DNA from: CAYHWW01 sp964360145
GTDB lineage: Bacteria > Bdellovibrionota > UBA1018 > CAYHWW01
Reading direction: 5' to 3'
DNA: 52,814 nt
Assembly (NCBI GenBank): GCA_964360145.1
Contig: CAYHWW010000006.1
Span: 1 to 52,814, forward strand
Below, in pieces: positions 26,403 through 34,293 of the stretch. Position 1 is the first letter of the stretch, and each line of letters starts with the position of its first letter. The notes under the pieces were generated by a model. That model was not told the origin of the DNA. It made no database searches and saw nothing but the letters and a program-made list of their open reading frames with translations. A program made the position numbers and the translations under genes.

Positions 26403-26893
26403 GGACGCTGATGCTCCTTCCGCAGGGGGGTGCGCCGATGCTCAACCCCTTTGTAGTTTTCGGGGTACACATAGTCTTTGCGCAGAGGCTGACCCACCCA
26501 CTCTTCGGGCAAAAGAAAACGCCCCTGGGCTGCGCCCTCGAATGCGATGCCCAACAACTCCGTGAGCTCCCGCTCATGGTATTCCAGCGCGGGCCACTGC
26601 GCCGCAAGACTGGGGACTCGTGGAGCATTGCGCGAAAGCTGCGTACGGACGCCGTAAACCACACCGTCGGCACAGCGAAGCATGTAGGTGAGCTCAATCT
26701 CCTGGCCCGTATCGCGGCCCACAAGGGCGCACGGTGCCTTCACGCCAGCCCGCTCACAAACTAATTTTATTGTCCGCTCCAGAGCGGAGAGTTCAACATG
26801 AACCCACGGCCATGCCCCGCCTCCAGAGGCCTTCATCAGGCCCGGTGCTGCATCCCGCAAAATACGAACGAGGAGGTTGTTTTCCATGTTCAC
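26399..26893 (-). CDS. NuoC-like subunit, second Nuo cluster (NuoC2)
   Basis: A 164-residue homologue of NuoC with the family signature YHERELTELLGIAFEGAAQG followed by VGQPLRKDYVYP. The start is GTG at 26893 in a GTGA overlap with nuoB2; an ATG two codons downstream is an alternative. A structural subunit of the peripheral arm that carries no cofactor. Confidence 0.92.
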   Translation of the reverse strand: MNMENNLLVRILRDAAPGLMKASGGGAWPWVHVELSALERTIKLVCERAGVKAPCALVGRDTGQEIELTYMLRCADGVVYGVRTQLSRNAPRVPSLAAQWPALEYHERELTELLGIAFEGAAQGRFLLPEEWVGQPLRKDYVYPENYKGVEHRRTPLRKEHQRP

Positions 26894-27387
26894 CGCCTCA
26901 CCTCTTGCACAAGCACTCGGCGGGCAGCGATCTTTTGCTGAAGAGTAACCAAACCGTGGAGCAACGCCTCGGGGCGCGGAGGGCAGCCAGGCACAAACAC
27001 GTCAACAGGAATGAGTTTATCGACACCGCTGACAACGGAATAGGACAGCTCCCAATTAAACATGCCACCGCTGTTGGCGCAGCTCCCCATGGACAAAACG
27101 TAGCGGGGTTGTGGCATTTGCTCGTAAAGACGACGAATTGTGTCCGCCATTTTGTGCGTAATCGTACCTGCCACAATCATGAGGTCCGCATGACGAGGAG
27201 ACACCGCGGGAACGGCGCCGAATCGCTCAATATCGAAGCGACCACCTTCCACTTGGGCCATCTCAATGCCACAACATGCAAGATCCAGGGTCAGATAGGA
27301 AATGGAACTCTCCCGACACCAGTTGATGGCTCGGTCCAGCTGCGTGAAAACAAGATATTCTGGCAATGCATTCTCAAGCGTCCCCAT
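26890..27387 (-). CDS. NuoB-like [4Fe-4S] subunit, second Nuo cluster (NuoB2)
   Basis: A 165-residue homologue of NuoB. All N2 ligands are kept: the tandem Cys in LACCGIEM, the Cys in MGSCANSGG and the Cys in VPGCPPRPE. The middle region (IMVAGT-type ADLMIVAGTITHKMAD) is also well kept. Overall sequence differs clearly from NuoB at 16913-17404, so the duplication is old or one copy was transferred in. It overlaps nuoA2 by 14 nt. Confidence 0.95.
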   Translation of the reverse strand: MGTLENALPEYLVFTQLDRAINWCRESSISYLTLDLACCGIEMAQVEGGRFDIERFGAVPAVSPRHADLMIVAGTITHKMADTIRRLYEQMPQPRYVLSMGSCANSGGMFNWELSYSVVSGVDKLIPVDVFVPGCPPRPEALLHGLVTLQQKIAARRVLVQEVRR

Positions 27388-27814
27388 TGCCGCGCTTCCA
27401 CTCTAAATCTTTTTTACGCCATGAGTAAGCCAATGCCACGGACAGAGCGAAAATGTAGACTCCAACCACAATCAGTGCCCGCCCGCCACGGCCCTCAAGT
27501 ACCCATGTCCGAAAATCGATGAGAACTGGGAATAGCATCAACGTCGTGACACCAAACAAACCAACAGCAATAATAGGCAGATGAATATGGGACGCATAAC
27601 GCACCCAGGGTCGGCCCCGGGGAACTTCGCCACCATCAAATGGAACCTGCCCCCCTGCGCCACGGCCCGAGGGCCGCACCAGCGCGCCCACGACCATCAC
27701 AAGCCAGCAGAAGGCCAGCACCCAAGCGGCCGTCAGAAGGTTTGGCAAATGCTTTTCCACTGGCTTAAAACTATAGGGGCCACCCCCATAAATGTCTAGA
27801 GATGTCGCACTCAT
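27374..27814 (-). CDS. NuoA-like subunit lacking the acidic pair (NuoA2)
   Basis: A 146-residue three-helix protein, first gene of the second Nuo cluster. The start chosen is the ATG at 27814 (MSATSLDIYGG); no close ribosome-binding site is visible. A GTG at 27760 would give a length nearer to NuoA. YECGVPTLGDAR of NuoA reads FDGGEVPRGRPW, so the loop Cys is gone, and LLFDVEAVFFYPW reads GLFGVTTLMLFPV, so the Asp and Glu become Gly and Thr. The ATG overlaps the 5' end of mfd, on the opposite strand, by 23 bp. Confidence 0.8.
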   Translation of the reverse strand: MSATSLDIYGGGPYSFKPVEKHLPNLLTAAWVLAFCWLVMVVGALVRPSGRGAGGQVPFDGGEVPRGRPWVRYASHIHLPIIAVGLFGVTTLMLFPVLIDFRTWVLEGRGGRALIVVGVYIFALSVALAYSWRKKDLEWKRGNGDA

Positions 27815-30800
27815 CGTCGCCCGCGCGCTCTCCGCTCCCACGCCACAACAAGCGAGCGTCAGCGGACTAACGACCAGCAGTGCCGCGCTACTTCTTCTTG
27901 AGGCAGAAGAAACGGCTCTCCGCGGCGTCATCGTCGTCGCGCCCACCCCCGAAAGCGCGGCCTTGCTCCACCGCGACTTCACCTGCCTTGCCAAGGCATC
28001 CGGTCGCGGTGCCCTTGTGGACCACGCCATTCTCTTGCCTGGCTGGGAGCGGGTGCCCTATGGGGGCTTTGTTCCCTCTTTGACCGCTCGCTACGCCCGC
28101 ATGGCAGCACTGGCGCGCTTGCCAGCCCTTGCTGGCCGCAGCCTGCTCTTCACCGATGCCCGCGCCTGGGCACAGCGCTGCCCCTCACCGACATGGATCG
28201 CCGCGCATAGCCTTACGCTTCATCGCGGAATGATCGTGGACCCCCAGGCGCTGGAAGAACGACTGGTCCGCTTGGGCTACAGACGAGCGGACCCCGTTGA
28301 AGACCCCGGTAGCTTCTCCCGTCGTGGATTCATTTTGGATGTATATCCTTATGGCGGCCCTCCCTGCCGAGCGGAGTTTTACGGCGATGAATTGGAACGG
28401 CTGCGTACGTTCGATCCCCGTAGCCAACGCACCGCGCAGGACTTCCAGGGACCACTGCTGGTACCCCCCTGCCAGGAATGGGACTCTCAACACTCCCTTG
28501 CGCCCCTCTGGGCCGCCCGCATCAAAGAACATTGTGACACCTTGGGCATACCGAAAAAATCCCGGGATTCACTGACGCTGCGCTTAGACTCCGGGCAGCG
28601 AGACCCCTCCGATGATTATCTTTGGACCTTCTTTAATGATCAGTCCGCGACAACACCTGAGCACCTCGCGGGATTTGCCACGATTCTTTTTGAACCGCTT
28701 GGCGTTGAAGACGAGCTTTCCGTCCTCAATGAAGAGCTGCGCGCTGGCTTTCTTGCAACACTGAAAGAAAACATCATCTTGCCCAGTCCCGAAGGGATCT
28801 ACGCCCCCTCCGACCAGACCTCTCTCTGGATGGGGGGCGCAAAGTTGCGACTGTCCGCGCTGGAAATGGCCCCGGTACCCGACGGCGGGGAGACGGCCCG
28901 GCTGCTCTGCTTACCGGCCATTGATGTCGCCCCGGGAAAAACCTCCGGCGCCGAAAACTTCGTTCGATTTGCCCGCGCCTGGCTCGAGGACAATGGTACC
29001 CTGGCCGTATTCTGCGCAAGCCAAAGCCAGGCCGATCGGGTGCGCTATCTTTGTGAATCCAAGGGGCTACCGCTGGCCGCCCCGGGCCTCATGGACTTCA
29101 ATGCAAGGGGCCGCGCCCAAATCATTGTGGGTTCCCTCTCCTCGGGCTTTCGGGTGCCCCATCGCAAACTCGCTTTGCTCACGGATCAGGATGTCTTTGG
29201 TCAGCTGAAAAAGGCCCATAAAGAAGAGGTCCAGGAACACCTCGGCGAACTGGTCACTTCCGTTGAGGATCTCGAAACCGGGGATCTGGTGGTGCACACG
29301 CTCCATGGCATTGGTCGTTACCTTGGGCTCAATGATCTTAAGGTGGATGGTGCCGCCCAGGAGTTTCTCCTGCTGGAGTATCAAGGGGGGGATAAGCTTT
29401 ACCTTCCTATTTATCGCTTGGACCAGGTACACCGCTACGCGGCCTCTGGCTCCGAGGCCGCCCTTGATCGGCTGGGCAGCGGGCGATTTGAGCGGGCCAA
29501 GGCCGCCGTGCGTGCGGCCCTCAAAGATGTGGCTCATGGGCTCCTGCAACTCTATGCAAAGCGAGCCATGCAGGAGGGCTTTCACTTCAGCCCCGCGAAC
29601 GAATCTTACCAAGAATTTGAAGGCCGCTTCCCACATGTGGAAACTCCAGACCAACTGAGGGCCATACGCGACACCATGAAGGACATGGAACAGGGCAAGA
29701 TCATGGATCGCCTTATCTGCGGCGACGTGGGCTATGGCAAAACCGAAGTCGCCATGCGGGCCGCCTTCCGGGCCGTTCAGGATGGAAAACAGGTCGCCGT
29801 GCTGGTTCCCACCACGGTGCTCTGCTTCCAACATGAGCGATCCTTCCATGAGCGCATGAAGGATTACCCCATCAACATCGCGGGGCTCTCCCGATTCAAG
29901 TCGAGACAAGAAATTGATGAAACCATCGAAAGGCTCAAGAGCGGTAAGGTTGACATCGTCATTGGCACCCATCGACTGCTCTCTCGGGACGTGGCATTCA
30001 AAGACCTGGGACTTCTCGTCATCGACGAAGAACATCGCTTTGGCGTGACTCATAAAGAGCGGTTAAAAACACTCAAGGCGTCCACAAACTGCCTCACCCT
30101 CACCGCAACGCCCATCCCGCGCACCCTTCAAATGGCTCTCTTCGGCCTGCGGGACATCAGCGTCATCGCCACGGCTCCCGCCAACCGCCTCAGCGTGAAA
30201 ACTTATGTTTCCCGCTTCTCGGAAACCGTCATCCAAGAAGCCCTGCGGGCGGAGCTCGCCCGGGGCGGACAGACCTTCTTCGTGCACAATAAGGTGCAAT
30301 CCCTTTTTCAGCGCCAAGAGCTACTCCAACGCCTCGTGCCTGAAGCTCGAGTCCTCATCGCCCATGGTCAGATGGGGGAGGGGGAGCTTGAGCGGCGCAT
30401 GGAGGATTTTTACTCCCAAAAATACGATGTGCTCTTGTGCACCACCATTATCGAGTCGGGTCTCGACATCTCCACGGCCAATACGATGATCATCGACGAC
30501 TCTCATGACCTGGGGCTCGCCCAACTCTATCAATTGCGGGGACGTGTCGGACGAGGACGGGAACGGGCTTTTTGCTACATGCTCATACCGGAGTCCGGAA
30601 AACTCCGCGATGACGCACAGCGAAGACTGGACGCCATCCAAAGATTTGCCGACCTGGGTTCAGGCTTCAAGGTTGCCTCCACGGACTTGGACATTCGCGG
30701 GGGAGGGAACGTACTGGGCACGGCCCAGTCTGGCCATGTGGCTGAAATCGGTATTGAAATGTATACAGAGCTGTTGCACGAGGCCGTTCAAGAAATGCGT

Positions 30801-31268
30801 GGCGAAGCCGTGCAACGGCTGCCAGACCCCGAAATCAAGATACCCGAGGCCGCGCTGTTGCCTGATCACTATGTTGCGGACCTTCACCAACGCCTGCACT
30901 TCTACCAGGCGCTCTCGGCGGCGCCAGATGAGGAAAAACTGCAGAGCATTGAAGCAGAGCTCTTGGACCGCTACGGCCCTCTTCCCCATGAGGCGGCCAC
31001 CTTGCTCTGGCTCATCCGCATCAAACAGCTCCTCGTGAGATACCGCGTCAAAGCCTTGGTGGCGGGTAGGGTGAAAACCTCTCTCGAAATGGACAAAGAC
31101 ACCCTTATTTCCCCGCTGAGGGCGCTACGCATCGCGCAAGAAAGCCAGGGGGCCCTCACCCTGACTCCTGACTCCCGACTGTTGCTCCACCACCAGTACG
31201 TGGATGTGCGGGTCCTGTGTCTCAAGCTTGAAACGCTTCTCGCGGACATTGCAGACCCACTGCCTTGA
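27792..31268 (+). CDS. mfd: Transcription-repair coupling factor
   Basis: A DNA translocase that removes RNA polymerase stalled at lesions and recruits UvrA. It has 1158 residues, near the usual length. The N-terminal UvrB-like module (about 20-400) is followed by the RNA-polymerase-interaction region near DLVVHTLHGIGRYLG. The helicase core has Walker A GDVGYGKTE (about residue 642), the DEEH box (about 743) and motif VI QLRGRVGRGRE. The C-terminal TRCF domain follows. Start ATG at 27792; the first 23 bp overlap nuoA2 on the other strand. uvrA lies in the same plus-strand block. Confidence 0.97.
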   Translation: MSRDVALIVARALSAPTPQQASVSGLTTSSAALLLLEAEETALRGVIVVAPTPESAALLHRDFTCLAKASGRGALVDHAILLPGWERVPYGGFVPSLTARYARMAALARLPALAGRSLLFTDARAWAQRCPSPTWIAAHSLTLHRGMIVDPQALEERLVRLGYRRADPVEDPGSFSRRGFILDVYPYGGPPCRAEFYGDELERLRTFDPRSQRTAQDFQGPLLVPPCQEWDSQHSLAPLWAARIKEHCDTLGIPKKSRDSLTLRLDSGQRDPSDDYLWTFFNDQSATTPEHLAGFATILFEPLGVEDELSVLNEELRAGFLATLKENIILPSPEGIYAPSDQTSLWMGGAKLRLSALEMAPVPDGGETARLLCLPAIDVAPGKTSGAENFVRFARAWLEDNGTLAVFCASQSQADRVRYLCESKGLPLAAPGLMDFNARGRAQIIVGSLSSGFRVPHRKLALLTDQDVFGQLKKAHKEEVQEHLGELVTSVEDLETGDLVVHTLHGIGRYLGLNDLKVDGAAQEFLLLEYQGGDKLYLPIYRLDQVHRYAASGSEAALDRLGSGRFERAKAAVRAALKDVAHGLLQLYAKRAMQEGFHFSPANESYQEFEGRFPHVETPDQLRAIRDTMKDMEQGKIMDRLICGDVGYGKTEVAMRAAFRAVQDGKQVAVLVPTTVLCFQHERSFHERMKDYPINIAGLSRFKSRQEIDETIERLKSGKVDIVIGTHRLLSRDVAFKDLGLLVIDEEHRFGVTHKERLKTLKASTNCLTLTATPIPRTLQMALFGLRDISVIATAPANRLSVKTYVSRFSETVIQEALRAELARGGQTFFVHNKVQSLFQRQELLQRLVPEARVLIAHGQMGEGELERRMEDFYSQKYDVLLCTTIIESGLDISTANTMIIDDSHDLGLAQLYQLRGRVGRGRERAFCYMLIPESGKLRDDAQRRLDAIQRFADLGSGFKVASTDLDIRGGGNVLGTAQSGHVAEIGIEMYTELLHEAVQEMRGEAVQRLPDPEIKIPEAALLPDHYVADLHQRLHFYQALSAAPDEEKLQSIEAELLDRYGPLPHEAATLLWLIRIKQLLVRYRVKALVAGRVKTSLEMDKDTLISPLRALRIAQESQGALTLTPDSRLLLHHQYVDVRVLCLKLETLLADIADPLP

Positions 31269-31333
31269 TGTTAGCTTATGTATCAGTAGGTTAGCGTTCT
31301 TTCTGTAGTGCCCGGGATAAGGAGATCCCTCCC

Positions 31334-32155
31334 ATGACGCATACCCGTCTCAATCTTGCTCTCTTCGCTGTGTTACTCATGCCCACAGCCGCAACGGCCG
31401 CCACCGAGCTGGCCCGCATCAACGGCTCGGTGATTTCCCTCGAGGACTTTGAAAAGAAGTATCGCGAAAGCCTGCGGTTCTTTCGCTACAAAGCACCCAC
31501 GAAGAAAAATGTGCTCGATGACTTGGTCAAGCGCGAACTTGGCATCCAAGAGGCCCGCAAGCTGGGCGTCGACAAAGATCCCGAGGTGCGGGAGCGCCTG
31601 AATACAGTGCTTTACCACTCTCTCCTCGATAAAAAGCTGGCCTCGCGCTTCGACGCCATCAATGTCACTGACGGTGAACTTTCCGGCTACTACGACAAGA
31701 ATCCTGAGGTCCGCTCTTCACATATTTTCGTTCAGGTGCGCTTTGATGCCACGCCAGCTCAAGAAAAACAGGCCCTGGAAAAACTCAAGAAAGTTGAAGT
31801 CATACTGAAGAAGGGGGACAAGTCCTTCGCGGAAGTCGCTCGCACCTATTCCGAAGGCGTTGCTGCCGCCAGCGGTGGAGACATCGATTACCAGACGAAA
31901 GACAAGCTGGACCCCGTGTATTACCAAACCGCCGTGGGCCTGAAGTCCGTGGGTAATGTAAGCCCCATCGTCCGCACCCAGTTTGGCTACCACATCATCA
32001 AACTTACGTCCGTCAAAGAGTTCAAAGACGTGGATAAGGGCACTTACAAGCGCATCATTTTCGATGAAAAGCGCGCCCAGATCTTCGACGAATACATGGA
32101 TACCCTGAAGAAGACCAACACCGTCACGGTGAACTACGGGCTTCTGAAAGAATAG
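31334..32155 (+). CDS. Periplasmic PpiC-type (parvulin) peptidyl-prolyl isomerase
   Basis: A secreted chaperone/isomerase of 273 residues. The signal peptide covers about residues 1-22 (LFAVLLMPTAATAA). A SurA-N-like helical segment follows, then one parvulin domain (about 125-225) with SSHIFVQVRF, GGDIDY and FGYHIIKL. AAGGAG at 31319-31324 gives a good spacing of 9 nt to the ATG. It is followed by surA, and the two probably assist outer-membrane protein folding. The stop codon TAG (32153-32155) overlaps the first two bases of an inverted-repeat element. Confidence 0.93.
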   Translation: MTHTRLNLALFAVLLMPTAATAATELARINGSVISLEDFEKKYRESLRFFRYKAPTKKNVLDDLVKRELGIQEARKLGVDKDPEVRERLNTVLYHSLLDKKLASRFDAINVTDGELSGYYDKNPEVRSSHIFVQVRFDATPAQEKQALEKLKKVEVILKKGDKSFAEVARTYSEGVAAASGGDIDYQTKDKLDPVYYQTAVGLKSVGNVSPIVRTQFGYHIIKLTSVKEFKDVDKGTYKRIIFDEKRAQIFDEYMDTLKKTNTVTVNYGLLKE

Positions 32156-32334
32156 GCTCTGCGCGTAAATAACTTCGACATTTGGCGCCCAGCTTTCGAA
32201 CAGATTTGACCGCCACGGAAGGAGCCAAACCGGAAGCGTAGCAGGGCTACGCTGAGGATTTTGCGACTGAGTAGCGGCCAAAGATGGAAGAAAGATGGGA
32301 TGCCAAATGTCGAAGTTATTTACGCGCAGAGCCT
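32154..32334. mobile_element. MITE-like element with 33-bp perfect terminal inverted repeats
   Basis: A 181-bp element. The terminal arms 32154-32186 and 32302-32334 are exact reverse complements over 33 bp (AGGCTCTGCGCG...). The next ~28 bp inward remain imperfectly complementary. A perfect 8-bp hairpin, AGCGTAGC-AGG-GCTACGCT, lies at the centre, followed by GAGGATTTTGCGACTGAG. TA dinucleotides occur at both ends (32153-32154 and 32335-32336), compatible with but not proving a TA target duplication. It encodes no protein. It begins on the parvulin stop codon and ends 25 bp before the surA start, so its transcript would fold into one long hairpin between the two genes. Confidence 0.75.
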
Positions 32335-32359
32335 TAGGCCTTCTGATAGGTTGGGGGCG

Positions 32360-33310
32360 ATGAAAGCGCTGTTTCGCTCCCTGACTTTCTGCATGCTCGT
32401 CGCTTCCGCCCCGCAGGCCCGTGCGGCCGTGGTGGATCGAGTGCTCGCCGTTGTGAATAGCGAGGCCGTTTTGCTGTCGGACATCGACGCATTCCGCCGC
32501 ACCATTCGCCTACGTCGAGAGATTGATCCCTTCATGGGCCTCACGGAGGCCATGGATTCCCCGAATCCGTCCCGGGACAAGGTGCTGGATTACCTCATCC
32601 AAGAGCGCATCATCGCCCAGACCACAAAGGTGGCTGATGCTGATGTGGAAAACAAGATCGCGGAGGTCATGCGAAGCAACCAACTGGACCGCCATTCCCT
32701 GGAAGGCTTTCTGCGCACCAAGGGCTTCAACCTGACGGACTACAGTTACCTGATGCGCGTGAGCCTGCAAAAGCAGGGGCTGCTGGACCGTGAAATCCGC
32801 ATGCGTGTGAACATCAGCGACGATGACGTGAGAAATCACTACTTCAACTCTCAAATGAAAACGACGAAGAAGGCCCTGGAGTATTCCATCCAGCTCATCG
32901 CCATTGACGGAAAAAACTACAAAACCCCCCACTTCGCGCAGGAAGCGGCCCAAGCAGCACTACGCTCCCTTCGCGAGGGAGAGGCTTTCACCGACGTGGC
33001 GAAGCGTGTCTCCGACGATCCCTCCGCCCCTAACGGCGGGGACATCGGCTTCGTGGCTGGTGAACACATCAATCCAGCCATGTATGAGGCCCTGAAAAGC
33101 CTGAAGATCGGCTCCCTCTCGCCAGTTATTGGCGCGGGCAACGCGTTTTACGTGCTGAAACTCAACGACATCCGCTCCTCCGAAAATGAACATTTAGAGC
33201 AAGAGAAAGAGGCCATTCGTGAGCGTCTGGCCAAAACGGAATACCGCCGTCAAATCGTGCTCTGGACAGAGCGCGCAAGGAGCACCGCCTTCGTGAAGGT
33301 CAATCAGTGA
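32360..33310 (+). CDS. surA: SurA-like periplasmic chaperone/peptidyl-prolyl isomerase
   Basis: A 316-residue precursor. The start chosen is the ATG at 32360, preceded by GGTTGGGGG; the longer frame back to 32261 reads through the inverted-repeat element and is rejected. The signal peptide (about residues 1-22, ending ARA) is followed by the SurA_N domain (VVDRVLAVVNSEAVLLSDID), then a parvulin domain with SDDPSAPNGGDIGFV and the tail NDIRSSEN. It is followed at once by pdxA (GTGA overlap), the same surA-pdxA order as in E. coli, which supports the name. Confidence 0.92.
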   Translation: MKALFRSLTFCMLVASAPQARAAVVDRVLAVVNSEAVLLSDIDAFRRTIRLRREIDPFMGLTEAMDSPNPSRDKVLDYLIQERIIAQTTKVADADVENKIAEVMRSNQLDRHSLEGFLRTKGFNLTDYSYLMRVSLQKQGLLDREIRMRVNISDDDVRNHYFNSQMKTTKKALEYSIQLIAIDGKNYKTPHFAQEAAQAALRSLREGEAFTDVAKRVSDDPSAPNGGDIGFVAGEHINPAMYEALKSLKIGSLSPVIGAGNAFYVLKLNDIRSSENEHLEQEKEAIRERLAKTEYRRQIVLWTERARSTAFVKVNQ

Positions 33311-34293
33311 CCGCGCCCGTTGCGATCACCACCGGTGATCTTCGCGGCATTGGCCCCGAGGTCATCGCCAAGGGGCTCCACAAGTTGAGAAAATCCGTGG
33401 GGCCTCGACATGTGGTGATCTTCGGCGATCCCGCGGCTTACGAGCCACACCGTCGCTTACTCCCAGGCCCCTGGGTGGTGAGTGATGAAATCGCCGCACA
33501 AGAGCATCTCCAGGATGGAGCCACCTGGCACGAATACCGCTTCATCCTGCCGCGGGTGCCTGCGACAAAGCGTCGCGTCAGGGAGGACTATCTCTGCGGC
33601 CGCTTCATTGAGCTTGCCGCGGAGTTCACCATGGCGGGCCTGTGTTCCGCCATGGTCACGGGCCCCATTGATAAGTCCGCGCTGCAACGCGGGGGCTACC
33701 ACTACCCGGGACACACCGAGATGCTGCAGCACGCTACCGCTGCCCCCACGGTGACCATGATGATGGCAGTCCCCGGGATGCGGGTGTCCCTCGTTACGGG
33801 CCACATGCCGCTGGCTTCGGTGAGTAAGGCTCTCACTCGCCAAAAGATCCTCATCGCTCTGCAAAATACCGCCGATGGCCTGCAGCGCATTTATGGCCTC
33901 AAACGCCCTCGCATCGCCGTATTGGGTCTAAACCCTCACGCTGGCGATGACGGCCTTTTTGGTGATGAAGAACGTCGTGTCATTGCCCCCGCGATCAAAG
34001 CGGCGCTGCGTCGAGGCCTCCGTGCGGCGGGCCCCTTTCCTGCTGATGGGTTTTTCGCTCAATGGCGGGATGTGCGATGCAAGGAGTTTGACGCCGTGGT
34101 TTGCATGTACCACGACCAGGCTCTCATCCCCGTTAAGCTCTTCGGCTTTCATGACGCGATCAACATCACCCTGGGTCTACCCATCATTCGCACCTCGGTG
34201 GGCCATGGCACGGGCTTTGACATCGCGGGTCGAGGCATCGCGGACCCTTCCAGCTTTATGGCTGCGCTCAAACTTGCTAAGTCTGCCGTATGA
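33307..34293 (+). CDS. pdxA: 4-hydroxythreonine-4-phosphate dehydrogenase
   Basis: An NAD-dependent step of pyridoxal 5'-phosphate synthesis. It has 328 residues. Conserved blocks are ITTGDLRGIGPEV, VTGPIDKSAL, YPGHTEML with a metal-ligand His, LGLNPHAGDDG, and MYHDQALIPVKLFGFHDAIN, followed by RTSVGHGTGFDIAG. The start is GTG at 33307, overlapping the surA stop (GTGA). Its last 4 nt overlap the uvrA ATG, so surA-pdxA-uvrA are translationally coupled. Confidence 0.96.
   Translation: MTAPVAITTGDLRGIGPEVIAKGLHKLRKSVGPRHVVIFGDPAAYEPHRRLLPGPWVVSDEIAAQEHLQDGATWHEYRFILPRVPATKRRVREDYLCGRFIELAAEFTMAGLCSAMVTGPIDKSALQRGGYHYPGHTEMLQHATAAPTVTMMMAVPGMRVSLVTGHMPLASVSKALTRQKILIALQNTADGLQRIYGLKRPRIAVLGLNPHAGDDGLFGDEERRVIAPAIKAALRRGLRAAGPFPADGFFAQWRDVRCKEFDAVVCMYHDQALIPVKLFGFHDAINITLGLPIIRTSVGHGTGFDIAGRGIADPSSFMAALKLAKSAV

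Noticed and set aside
4668..27814. Recent tandem duplication of the nuo operon
   Set aside because: The two copies differ greatly in sequence even in NuoB and NuoD, so the split is old or one copy came from elsewhere.
27374..28030. Longer NuoA2 frame starting at 28030
   Set aside because: The extra 72 residues lie antisense inside mfd and have no NuoA similarity; ATG at 27814 is the better start.
29067..30053. 328-codon minus-strand open frame inside mfd
   Set aside because: It is a shadow of the mfd helicase core with no family features.
32261..32359. Upstream extension of SurA
   Set aside because: It translates the right arm of the inverted-repeat element; a signal peptide starts at 32360.
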